Of a stretch of 64,000 nucleotides of DNA, positions 42,176-51,428 are shown piece by piece. The DNA is taken from assembly GCA_025655575.1 (NCBI GenBank), contig JAHXIP010000010.1, positions 58,807 to 122,806 on the forward strand, given 5' to 3'. The stretch's first letter is position 1. Every line of letters starts with the position of its first letter. Origin of the DNA: Candidatus Thiodiazotropha sp. (ex Monitilora ramsayi). Lineage in GTDB: Bacteria; Pseudomonadota; Gammaproteobacteria; Chromatiales; Chromatiaceae. Below the pieces are notes generated by a model, which made no database searches, had not been told where the DNA came from, and saw only the letters and a list, made by a program, of their open reading frames with translations. The translations under genes were made by a program, and so were the position numbers.

Positions 42176-44617
42176 ATGTGCGCCAAACCCCCATTCCTCT
42201 CCATCGCGTTACTCTCCGCTTCTGCTTTGAGTTACGAGATTTTGTTGATGCGGATCTTTTCTATAATTCAATGGCATCACTTCGCATATATGGTCATCGC
42301 ACTGGCACTGCTGGGATATGGTATGAGTGGCACCTTGCTCTCAATATTCCAGCACCAATTGTTGCGCCACTATGCTGCTGGGTATATCGCAGGAATTACA
42401 CTCTATGCCGTCTCAACTCTCTTATGCTTTTTGCTGGCACAGAACATCCCGTTCAATATGGAAGAACTGCTATGGAACTACCGACAGTTCTTTAACCTGA
42501 TCTGGCTTTTTCTGCTGCTGGCACTACCCTTTGTATTTGTGGCAGCCGCCATCTGCCTAACCTTCATGGCTTGCGCTGAAAAAGATATCTCCAGCATCTA
42601 CACAGTCGACCTTTTGGGGGCCGGGGCCGGTTCACTGGCTATCATCGCCCTGATGTATCTGTTCATGCCGGAACAGATTCTGCCCCTCATCAGCCTTTTC
42701 GGTGTGGCGGCTGCGGCACTGGCGATTTGGGAGTTGGAACTACCCCATCCCCGTATTGGGTATGCAGGACTTACCGCACTTGCACTCACACTGGCGGCTG
42801 TCACCCCCCATATTCAACTGATTTATTCTCCCTTCAAAAGTCTGTCACAAACCCTGCAGGTTAAAGGGGCGCATATTGTTGCCCAGCGCTCAAGTCCGCT
42901 CGGACATCTTACTGTTGTTGCAAGTGATGCAGTGCCCCTGCGTCACGCACCCGGACTCAGCATCACTGCAGGCAGTTTACCGCCGACACAATACGGTCTT
43001 TTCAGTGATGCCGATAATATAGCGGCCATTACGGCTTATGAAGGATCCGTCGAAACGTTGGCCTACCTGGATCAGACCACGTCGGCACTGGCGTATCACC
43101 TGCACAAACCCAGCAACCTGCTTGTCATCGGCAGTGGTACAGGAAGTGACCTGCTGCAGGCCCAATACCACCAGGTGGCCTCCATAGACGCGCTCGAACT
43201 CAATCATCAGGTCATCGACCTTGTCAGACATGACTATGCCGAGTTTGCAGGCAGTGCTTATCTCAATCCTCAGACTCATGTACATATCGCTGAGGCTAGA
43301 GATTTTCTGTCGCAAACCGACAAACAGTACGACCTGATACAGATTGCTCTGACCGACTCAGCTGGTGCCTCTTCATCTGGGCTCTACGCCCTGAATGAGA
43401 GTTATCTTTATACCCGTGAGGCGATGCAGCTTTTTATGTCCCACCTCACACCCGGTGGATACCTTTCGATTACCCGCTGGATCAAGATGCCCCCGCGGGA
43501 TACTTTAAAACTCTTTGCCACTGCGGTTGAGGTGCTAGAGACAGCAAACCTTACTGACATCGAAAAACGACTGGCGTTAATCCGTAGTTGGCAGACCAGC
43601 ACGTTACTGGTTAAAAACGACCTGTTCACTGAGCGTGATATTGCCGCCATTGAGAACTTCTGCAACTCACGCTTTTTCGACCTGGCGTATACCCATAATC
43701 TCACCGCTGATAAGAGCAATCGTTACAACCGGCTTAAAGCGCCCTACTTCTATCAAGCAACCCAGGCTATGGTGACAGGCAAACTTGAATCACTTTACCA
43801 ACGCTACAAGTTTAATATCCGGCCAGCAACGGATGACCGCCCCTATTTCCACCATTTTTTCAAATGGCAGAGCTTTATTGAAGCCTTTCAAATGCGTGGC
43901 CAGGGTGGAATGCCATTGATCGAGTGGGGCTATGTTGTCTTGGTGATGACGCTCTTGGTGACACTGATCATAAGCTCACTTCTGATCCTTCTACCTCTCT
44001 CTCTACTGAACCCGGGCAGGGTTATTGAGAAACCAGCACCTATCAAGAGATGGCGGGTACTGCTCTACTTCTTTGGGATCGGCTTGGCATTCCTATTTAT
44101 TGAGATTGCCTTTATTCAGAAATTTCACCGTTTCCTGCACCACCCCGTATATGCCATCGCCATCACCCTGACAGCATTCCTCGTGTTTGCTGGCCTGGGT
44201 AGCTTGAGCAGCCATCGGCTGGCCCATCAGCTCGGACCGCATAAACTCGTGATTCTGGCTGTCGTCTGTATCGGCATACTGAGTATCAGCTACCTGCTGT
44301 TACTCGAGCCACTATTCAACACACTGGGTTATTATCCACTTGCTGTGAAGATGTTAATCTCCCTCCTGCTGATCGCCCCGTTGGCTTTTGTCATGGGTAT
44401 GCCTTTTCCTCTGGCACTCTCAACACTGAAAGCCGAGGCTGAGTCCTTGCTCCCCTGGGCATGGGGCATCAATGGTTATGCCTCTGTCACCAGTGCCATC
44501 CTGGCGACTCTGGTTGCCATCCACTTCGGTTTCCAGGTGGTTATACTCACTGCAGTTCTGACCTATCTATTAGTCCTTTTTGTATTTCCGAAACGACTCC
44601 AGACTGACGCGCCATAG
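42176..44617 (+). CDS. Membrane-embedded spermidine synthase-like protein
   Basis: N-terminal TM block, SAM-dependent Rossmann segment (LLVIGSGTGSDLLQAQYHQVASIDALELNHQVIDLV...), C-terminal TM block. Confidence 0.8.
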   Translation: MCAKPPFLSIALLSASALSYEILLMRIFSIIQWHHFAYMVIALALLGYGMSGTLLSIFQHQLLRHYAAGYIAGITLYAVSTLLCFLLAQNIPFNMEELLWNYRQFFNLIWLFLLLALPFVFVAAAICLTFMACAEKDISSIYTVDLLGAGAGSLAIIALMYLFMPEQILPLISLFGVAAAALAIWELELPHPRIGYAGLTALALTLAAVTPHIQLIYSPFKSLSQTLQVKGAHIVAQRSSPLGHLTVVASDAVPLRHAPGLSITAGSLPPTQYGLFSDADNIAAITAYEGSVETLAYLDQTTSALAYHLHKPSNLLVIGSGTGSDLLQAQYHQVASIDALELNHQVIDLVRHDYAEFAGSAYLNPQTHVHIAEARDFLSQTDKQYDLIQIALTDSAGASSSGLYALNESYLYTREAMQLFMSHLTPGGYLSITRWIKMPPRDTLKLFATAVEVLETANLTDIEKRLALIRSWQTSTLLVKNDLFTERDIAAIENFCNSRFFDLAYTHNLTADKSNRYNRLKAPYFYQATQAMVTGKLESLYQRYKFNIRPATDDRPYFHHFFKWQSFIEAFQMRGQGGMPLIEWGYVVLVMTLLVTLIISSLLILLPLSLLNPGRVIEKPAPIKRWRVLLYFFGIGLAFLFIEIAFIQKFHRFLHHPVYAIAITLTAFLVFAGLGSLSSHRLAHQLGPHKLVILAVVCIGILSISYLLLLEPLFNTLGYYPLAVKMLISLLLIAPLAFVMGMPFPLALSTLKAEAESLLPWAWGINGYASVTSAILATLVAIHFGFQVVILTAVLTYLLVLFVFPKRLQTDAP

Positions 44618-44664
44618 CATTCTTGCCAAATGAATAAAGTCACACAATAAACTGTCATCCGCCT

Positions 44665-44907
44665 ATGCCGTTTAAACAGATACGGATTAATTGCTGCCGC
44701 CATCACCTCGTCTACCAAAACGATAGTTTTCAGGGACTGCTCAACCTGCCCGAGGTGGCCAGTGCCCTGGCTGACAACAATGCCGGAAAAAACCTGCTGG
44801 CCAGTCTTGTCGGTGGTATCACGCTCATAGTGGTACTGGCCGTCATCAGCATGCTGATCCCGCATATCCCAGACATGCCGCAATTCGCTGATCGCACCAT
44901 GAACTGA
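44665..44907 (+). CDS. Possible small membrane protein
   Basis: 80-aa ORF with one TM segment (LLASLVGGITLIVVLAVISMLIP); an overlapping reverse ORF exists. Confidence 0.3.
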   Translation: MPFKQIRINCCRHHLVYQNDSFQGLLNLPEVASALADNNAGKNLLASLVGGITLIVVLAVISMLIPHIPDMPQFADRTMN

Positions 44908-44948
44908 CTGCCAATGGCGGTTACGTCTGATCAAAATCATAATTTCAA

Positions 44949-44978
44949 TCAAACGTTTGACTTAATCGTTTGTTTGAA
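44949..44978 (+). promoter_or_regulatory. Candidate operator for the TetR-family regulator
   Basis: tcaaacgtttga 12-bp palindrome plus nearby cgtttgtttgaa, about 40-70 bp upstream of the TetR start. Confidence 0.45.
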
Positions 44979-45019
44979 CTACATTCTCTCCATTAATAAC
45001 CTCCACTTAAGACCTCACG

Positions 45020-45712
45020 ATGTCCGATAACGAAGAAACCACGCACTCGGCAACAAGAAAACGCCTGTTACAGGCAGCGCTGCAAGCCTTCGGCTCGCGT
45101 GATTATGACGGTGTCAGTACCCGCGAGATCGTGGAGGGAGCCGAAGCCAATATCTCTGCTATCTCCTACCATTTTGGTGGTAAGCGGGGACTCTATCTTG
45201 CCACCGTGGACTTTCTGGCGGAAAAGCTTCAAAGCGGGATGAACGACCAGTTAGAACAGATCCGGCAGACCGCCGAAGAGACACCACCTGACCGAAGCGC
45301 CACGCTGATATGCGACTTTCTACTGCACTTTCTAGAGCATATATTGCTGGGTGAAATGGGAAAACATGCTCCCGGTATTATTTTTAGAGAGCAGAATCAG
45401 CCCACCGAAGCGTTTGATATTCTCTATGAGAAACTTTTGGCTCCCATGCACCACACACTGGCTCTTTTAGTGGCTCGCTACCGGGGACAACAAGCATCGG
45501 ACCCGGCGTCTATCATCATGGCACACGCCTTGATTGGACAAACAGTCATTTTCCGCATTGGACGGACCACGCTGCTGAGACGACTGAACCTGTCTGCCTA
45601 CAGCACTGCTAACATTGAAACATTGAAAAACCAATTGCGGTGCAACTATCTGGCACTGCTCAACTCCCCACCTGACTCGACCGAAACGGATATACGCCAC
45701 CATGCTGAATAA
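45020..45712 (+). CDS. TetR family regulator (CerR-like, DUF1956 C-terminus)
   Basis: RKRLLQAALQAFGSRDYDGVSTREIVEGAEANISAISYHFGGKRGLY HTH. Confidence 0.92.
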   Translation: MSDNEETTHSATRKRLLQAALQAFGSRDYDGVSTREIVEGAEANISAISYHFGGKRGLYLATVDFLAEKLQSGMNDQLEQIRQTAEETPPDRSATLICDFLLHFLEHILLGEMGKHAPGIIFREQNQPTEAFDILYEKLLAPMHHTLALLVARYRGQQASDPASIIMAHALIGQTVIFRIGRTTLLRRLNLSAYSTANIETLKNQLRCNYLALLNSPPDSTETDIRHHAE

Positions 45713-47021
45713 TCATCCTCACTGGCGAAAACTGCTCATACTACCCCCTATCCTACTGGGCGTTTTACTGTTGATGCTGATGGCCGGCAATAAGGAATCG
45801 CCAGTCAAATCGGAAGGCAGCGAACCCACTAAAATGGTTCGCATCATTGAGACGCCTCAACTTGAGTTGATTCCCGTTGCGGAAGGGTTTGGTTCTATTC
45901 AACCTGCGCGCGTCTGGTCCGGTATTGCACAGGTGTCCGGCCGTATAGTGGAACTCCATCCCCGCCTTAGAGACGGAGAGATCATTAGCCAGGACAGCCT
46001 GCTGTTAAAGATCGATCCTGCTGACTATGAGCTCAATCTCGCTCAGGCTGAGGCGGAACTGGCAGAGCTTGAAGTGGAAGAGACCAATGCCAAGGCCTCT
46101 CTTTCCATTGAGCAAAGAAGTCAAAAAATCGCACAGCGGGAATTAGCACGCATCAACAAGCTGGCGGCCAAAGGCACCGCTTCCCAGAGTGATGTAGACG
46201 ATGCTGAGCGAAATCTGCTAAACAGCCGTAACGCTGTACAGAATGTGAAAAACAGCCTGGCGTTGATACCGACAAAACGTAAGGTACTTGTGGCCAAAAA
46301 AACCCAGGCCGAGAGAGACCTGGAAAACACCAGCGTGCACGCACCGTTTAATCTGCGTGTGGCTAACATGGGGATAGAGATCGATCAGTTTGTCAGCAAA
46401 GGAGAGAGGTTGCTGGAAGGTGATGCCGTCGATCGTGTCGAGGTCATTGCAAGATTCCCCATGTCCTCTTTGCGTCGTCTCTTCATCGGTCGCGAACTGG
46501 CAGATATCAGCAGTGATCTCCTGAATGGAAAGCTGGCGGAGTTTGTCGCCTTCCAACCCCAGGTTCGTCTCGACATGGGAACGACCATTGCTGATTGGGA
46601 TGCCGAGTTTGTCCGCTTCAGTGACAATGTGGATCCTGAGACTCGGACTATGGGCGTCGTGGTTGCTGTCGACAAGCCCTTTGAAAAGGTCATACCGGGT
46701 CTCCGTCCCCCTCTCTCAAAAGGTATGTTCGTCCAGGTGCTCCTGCAGGGCAAACCACAACAGAATCGCATTGTAGTACCGCGCTCCGCTGTCAGAGACG
46801 GTATTGTTTATCTGGCTGATAATCAGAACAGATTGCGTCGTCAACCCGTGGAGATTCTGTTCAGTCAGGGTGAAATCAGTATTGTCAAAAAAGGTATCGA
46901 GGCGGGCCAAAAAATCGTGGTATCGGATCTGGTCCCTGCCGTCAGCGGCATGCTGCTGCAGGCCTCAACGGACGAATCCCTGACGGAGTCCATAGCACGC
47001 GCTGCGAGGGGCCAGCTATGA
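45702..47021 (+). CDS. RND efflux periplasmic adaptor
   Basis: Coiled-coil and lipoyl adaptor; start overlaps the TetR stop; 3' end overlaps the permease. Confidence 0.92.
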   Translation: MLNNHPHWRKLLILPPILLGVLLLMLMAGNKESPVKSEGSEPTKMVRIIETPQLELIPVAEGFGSIQPARVWSGIAQVSGRIVELHPRLRDGEIISQDSLLLKIDPADYELNLAQAEAELAELEVEETNAKASLSIEQRSQKIAQRELARINKLAAKGTASQSDVDDAERNLLNSRNAVQNVKNSLALIPTKRKVLVAKKTQAERDLENTSVHAPFNLRVANMGIEIDQFVSKGERLLEGDAVDRVEVIARFPMSSLRRLFIGRELADISSDLLNGKLAEFVAFQPQVRLDMGTTIADWDAEFVRFSDNVDPETRTMGVVVAVDKPFEKVIPGLRPPLSKGMFVQVLLQGKPQQNRIVVPRSAVRDGIVYLADNQNRLRRQPVEILFSQGEISIVKKGIEAGQKIVVSDLVPAVSGMLLQASTDESLTESIARAARGQL

Positions 47022-50000
47022 TCGATTGGTTCGCCCGCCATCCCACAGCAGCCAATCTCCTCATGGCATCCATCATGCTGTTAGGGCTGACCGCCCTGCC
47101 CGGTCTGCAACGTGAAACGCTGCCAGAAATCCAAAATGATGAAGTAGAAATCAGTGTCATCTACAAAGGTGCCACGGCAGACGATGTGGAAGATGCGGTC
47201 TGCCGTCGTCTGGAGGATGCCCTAGAAGGGATCAGTGATCTGGATGAGATGCGCTGTGAATCCCGAGAGGGTATGGGTGTCGCCACCGCGGTTATGATCG
47301 AAGGCGCCGATATGGCGCGTTTCCTTGATGACGTCAATGCGGAGGTCGATGCCATCGACGATTTCCCCGATCAGACCGAACTCCCGGTGATAAAAGAGTT
47401 GGGGCGCACCGAGCCAGTGATCTCTCTCGCTGTCACAGGACCTGAAGATCCGGTGGCACTCAAAGCCTACGCTGAAAATCTGAAATCTCTGTTGCTGACC
47501 CAAGAGGATATCGCCGAAGTCACTATTAACGGTTTCTCCGATCATCATATCCGGATAGAAATCCCGGATTGGCGGTTACGCCAATTCGGCCTATCCGCGA
47601 GCGATGTCGCCAATGCCGTGGGTCGTCACAGTGTCAGTACTCCTGCTGGCCGTCTGGAGGGTGAGCATGAAGATATTTTGATCCGCTTCGATGATCAGCG
47701 TAAACGTGTGGATGAGTTTTACGACCTGGCTGTCATCTCAAGCAGCAGTGGTGCGACCATTCGTCTCGGTGACATCGCAAAGATTACGGACCGGTTTGAT
47801 CGGGACGAGGAGAAGATTAGCTTTAACGGCGAACGGGCGGCCGTCTTAAATATCGCCAAAACACGCTCACAGGATATTCTGAACGTCCTCGATACGGTTA
47901 AACGTTTTGTTGAGCGAGAGAGTCTTAATGCCCCGCAGGGCATCGCCCTGACCCTCACACAGGACCGGGCATCGGTGGTACAGGACCGGCTTGATATGCT
48001 GGTGCGCAATGGTGCACAGGGACTGTTGGCGGTGTTCATGGTGCTCTGGCTGTTTTTCAGTTTACGTTATAGTTTTTGGGTCACCATGGGGCTGCCGGTC
48101 TCGTTTCTTGGTGCACTGTTTGTTCTGCCGATGGTCGGCGTCACCATCAATATGATTTCCATGGTCGGTCTGCTGATCGGTATCGGTCTGTTGATGGATG
48201 ATGCCATTGTGATTGCCGAAAACATCGCTTCTCGCATGACCAAGGGAGACAAACCATTACATGCCGCAATAACCGGTGTACGTCAGGTTTTACCGGGTAT
48301 CGCTTCATCCTTCGCCACCACGCTGATGGTATTCGGTTCCCTTGCTTTCATCACCGGCGACATCGGCCAAATACTTCGTATCATGCCGATCGTGCTGATT
48401 ATTGTAATCAGTGTCAGTCTGTTTGAGGCCTTTTTGATTCTACCGCACCATTTGAGCCACTCATTGGCCCATATGAAGAAGACGCAACCCTCCCGGTTCC
48501 GGCAGGGATTTGAAAGCCGTTTTGATAAATTTCGAGAAAACTGGTTTGGCCCCCTCCTGGATAGGGCGATTGAGTATCGTTATCTCACACTCGGCATCGT
48601 TTTGATGTTGCTGATCCTCGCCATTGCCATGCCGGTTGGAGGCAAACTGAAATTTGTCGGTTTCCCCGACCTGGACGGTGACGTGCTCGAAGCCCGGGTG
48701 CTGCTGCCACAGGGGACGCCACTAGCACAGACTGAGGCCGTCGTCGAAAAAATCACCCAAGCACTGAATCGCACCAACCAGACCTTTTTGCCTGATCAGC
48801 CCGAGTCACAACCGCTGGTGCAAAATATCACCGTCATCTATGGTCAAAACCCGGATGCCTATGAAACAGGTCCCCACGTAGCCCGTGTGGTCGCAGATCT
48901 GTTGAGTGCCGAGATCCGCAACGCCAAGTTGGACGATGTCATCAACCGTTGGCGGGAAGAGACCGGCACACTGAATGACGTCATCTCAGTTAAGTTCACA
49001 GAGCCTGCTTTCGGCCCTGGCGGTCGCCCCATCGATTTAAGGCTATTAGGCTATGATCTGGATCGCCTGAAGATGGCCTCAAGCGAACTGCAGAACTGGC
49101 TCAACAGCTATCAGGGCGTGAATGACCTGAGCGATGATCTGCGTCCGGGCAAGAGAGAGTTCCGGTTACACCTCAAATCGGGTGCCGGTGTCCTGGGGCT
49201 CGATGCACAACAGGTTGCCGAGCAGGTCAGAGCTGCCTATCAGGGTATAAAGATCGATGAGTTTCCGGTGGGACCCGAAACTTATGAGGTCAACCTTAAA
49301 CTAACCGCAGATGATCGTACGGATGCTGAAGATCTCTACAACCTGAGCATCACCGGCCCGAACGGTGCACTGATTCCCCTCTCTGCTGTTGCCGATATCG
49401 AAGAAGTCCGGGGCTGGGCGCGCATCAATCGCGTCAACCGGCAGCGTGCTGTCACAGTACAAGGGGATGTAGACCGCAGTCAGGTCAACGCACAGGAATT
49501 GCTCGGTCTGGCAAATGCCACCTTCATTCCGGGCTTGCTCGAACGCTATCCCGATGTCAAATATGACATACAGGGAGAGAGTAAAGAGTCTGCAAAAACC
49601 GGCCAGTCTATCGTGCGTAACGTGCTACTTGGCTTGATCGGTGTCTATATGTTGTTAGCACTCCAGTTCAAGGGCTATCTGGCGCCGTTGACGGTCATGA
49701 TTGTCATTCCTTCGGCACTGATCGGTGTGGTATTCGGGCATATGGCCCTCGGCCTGGATCTGACCATGCCCAGTATCGTCGGCATGGCTTCCCTGTTCGG
49801 TGTTGTGGTTAACGACTCGATTCTGTTGGTGGTGTTCATTCGGGATACCCGCGCCAATGGCACTGCGGTGGCACTTGCCGCCAAGCAGGCCGCCCGTGCC
49901 CGCTTCAGACCTATTCTGCTGACATCCATCAGTACCATCGCAGGCTTGACTCCCCTGTTATTGGAGAAAAGTCTGCAAGCCCAGATTCTCATCCCCCTTG

Positions 50001-50161
50001 CAGCCAGCATCGCCTTTGGTCTGACAGCAGCCACAATGGTCGCCCTGTTTTTAGTCCCTTCTGTCTACTGCATCCTGGATGACTTCAATCTACTCGGCAA
50101 ACTACACGATGAGACAGATGAGGAAGAAGTCGTCATACCTTCCCAGCAAAACAACGCATGA
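47018..50161 (+). CDS. RND efflux permease (AcrB family)
   Basis: 1047 aa; MVGLLIGIGLLMDDAIVIAENIASRM; two periplasmic loops. Confidence 0.95.
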   Translation: MIDWFARHPTAANLLMASIMLLGLTALPGLQRETLPEIQNDEVEISVIYKGATADDVEDAVCRRLEDALEGISDLDEMRCESREGMGVATAVMIEGADMARFLDDVNAEVDAIDDFPDQTELPVIKELGRTEPVISLAVTGPEDPVALKAYAENLKSLLLTQEDIAEVTINGFSDHHIRIEIPDWRLRQFGLSASDVANAVGRHSVSTPAGRLEGEHEDILIRFDDQRKRVDEFYDLAVISSSSGATIRLGDIAKITDRFDRDEEKISFNGERAAVLNIAKTRSQDILNVLDTVKRFVERESLNAPQGIALTLTQDRASVVQDRLDMLVRNGAQGLLAVFMVLWLFFSLRYSFWVTMGLPVSFLGALFVLPMVGVTINMISMVGLLIGIGLLMDDAIVIAENIASRMTKGDKPLHAAITGVRQVLPGIASSFATTLMVFGSLAFITGDIGQILRIMPIVLIIVISVSLFEAFLILPHHLSHSLAHMKKTQPSRFRQGFESRFDKFRENWFGPLLDRAIEYRYLTLGIVLMLLILAIAMPVGGKLKFVGFPDLDGDVLEARVLLPQGTPLAQTEAVVEKITQALNRTNQTFLPDQPESQPLVQNITVIYGQNPDAYETGPHVARVVADLLSAEIRNAKLDDVINRWREETGTLNDVISVKFTEPAFGPGGRPIDLRLLGYDLDRLKMASSELQNWLNSYQGVNDLSDDLRPGKREFRLHLKSGAGVLGLDAQQVAEQVRAAYQGIKIDEFPVGPETYEVNLKLTADDRTDAEDLYNLSITGPNGALIPLSAVADIEEVRGWARINRVNRQRAVTVQGDVDRSQVNAQELLGLANATFIPGLLERYPDVKYDIQGESKESAKTGQSIVRNVLLGLIGVYMLLALQFKGYLAPLTVMIVIPSALIGVVFGHMALGLDLTMPSIVGMASLFGVVVNDSILLVVFIRDTRANGTAVALAAKQAARARFRPILLTSISTIAGLTPLLLEKSLQAQILIPLAASIAFGLTAATMVALFLVPSVYCILDDFNLLGKLHDETDEEEVVIPSQQNNA

Positions 50162-50303
50162 GACATAAGAGATTGCATTCATTGTGAAGGTATGGAATCA
50201 CCCTCGGATAACATTCCAAACTCAAGATTAGCGATTCAGGTACGCTAACCTTTCTATCAAGCCCGCTGACATGGGCAGTCATATCAAAAAGAATCCAAAA
50301 AAT

Positions 50304-50903
50304 ATGAAAAAGGGACAACTCTTCTATCTGATGGGTGGCTCCGGGGTCGGCAAGGACAGCCTACTGCATTACCTGGAATCCCATCTGGCCCCATCAGCTC
50401 GCGTGGTAGTACCTCGCCGCTATATTACGAGAAAGATCCACAGCGGCGGCGAACCGCATATCGAGATCACCCCTGAAGCCTTTCAGCAGCGTGTGGTGGA
50501 AGGCGGCTTCGCCATGCAATGGCAGAGCCACGGATTCTCCTACGGCATCGGCACTGAAATCGATAGATGGTTGAGTGAGGGTTATCAGGTTATTGTTAAT
50601 GGCTCACGCCACTACCTGGAGACAGCGAGACAGGACTACCCAAATCTCCAGCCAGTATTAGTCACTGTGTCTCACAAGACACTCCACGAACGGCTGACAA
50701 TGCGTGGAAGGGAGAGTCACCAAGAAATTGAAAAGCGCCTGCAGCGGGCCGAAGCGCTAGACCAGGCGCTCATGCACACAGATCTGATCAGGCTGAGCAA
50801 TGATGGGCTTCTCTCCGAAGCGGGTGAGGCTTTAATACATCTCATTCTGTCGAACGATAACCCGCATTTGATGGCATTGGAGCCGAAGACGGCTACTGCT
50901 TAA
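50304..50903 (+). CDS. phnN: Ribose 1,5-bisphosphokinase (PhnN-like)
   Basis: Guanylate-kinase-like P-loop LFYLMGGSGVGKDSLL; RRYITRKIHSGGEPHIEITPEAFQQR. Confidence 0.85.
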   Translation: MKKGQLFYLMGGSGVGKDSLLHYLESHLAPSARVVVPRRYITRKIHSGGEPHIEITPEAFQQRVVEGGFAMQWQSHGFSYGIGTEIDRWLSEGYQVIVNGSRHYLETARQDYPNLQPVLVTVSHKTLHERLTMRGRESHQEIEKRLQRAEALDQALMHTDLIRLSNDGLLSEAGEALIHLILSNDNPHLMALEPKTATA

Positions 50904-50934
50904 GGTAGCGCTGAACAAGTCTTGGCGAACCAGA

Positions 50935-51033
50935 TTGTAAGTTAAAGCTTTCGCGTCAAGGCATGAATCTTGGCAATAGCCGGACTATTGCCAAGCGTTG
51001 GCAATGCAGAGGCGGAAGCTTTTTAGCTCACAA
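50935..51033. repeat. Nested inverted repeat (long imperfect hairpin)
   Basis: Inner perfect stem cttggcaatag-ccgga-ctattgccaag (50969-50995); outer imperfect arms ttgtaagttaaagctttcgc (50935-50954) and gcggaagctttttagctcacaa (51012-51033). Confidence 0.75.
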
Positions 51034-51428
51034 GATGACCGACCATGATTTGGTTGAGTGCTTCCGTTAGCATCGATTCGGCCAATAGCTGACAGCGTTG
51101 ACAAGCAAAATCCCCGGTTATCCACTGTACTTATTTGTCTGCTATTGAAACAAGATAAAGCGACGCCCATCCTAACTTTGTCTCACCATTTGCAGCATTT
51201 CACTTTTCTTTTCGCCCTATCTCCTTTAATATAAGGGATTAATAATATTGGGGCTGCAACGGTCCCTGACTTAAAATCAATAGCTTACAAACAGTTCGAT
51301 TACGCCTCTGCAAAAATCAACTGTGAGCGGTAAATGCATCGTCTGCCACGGACTGTCTATCGATTCCGTCGCGCAATTCGGGGTACGAAGCAACCGGTAA
51401 GCGACCGAACCCATGAGTGAGCGCAAAT

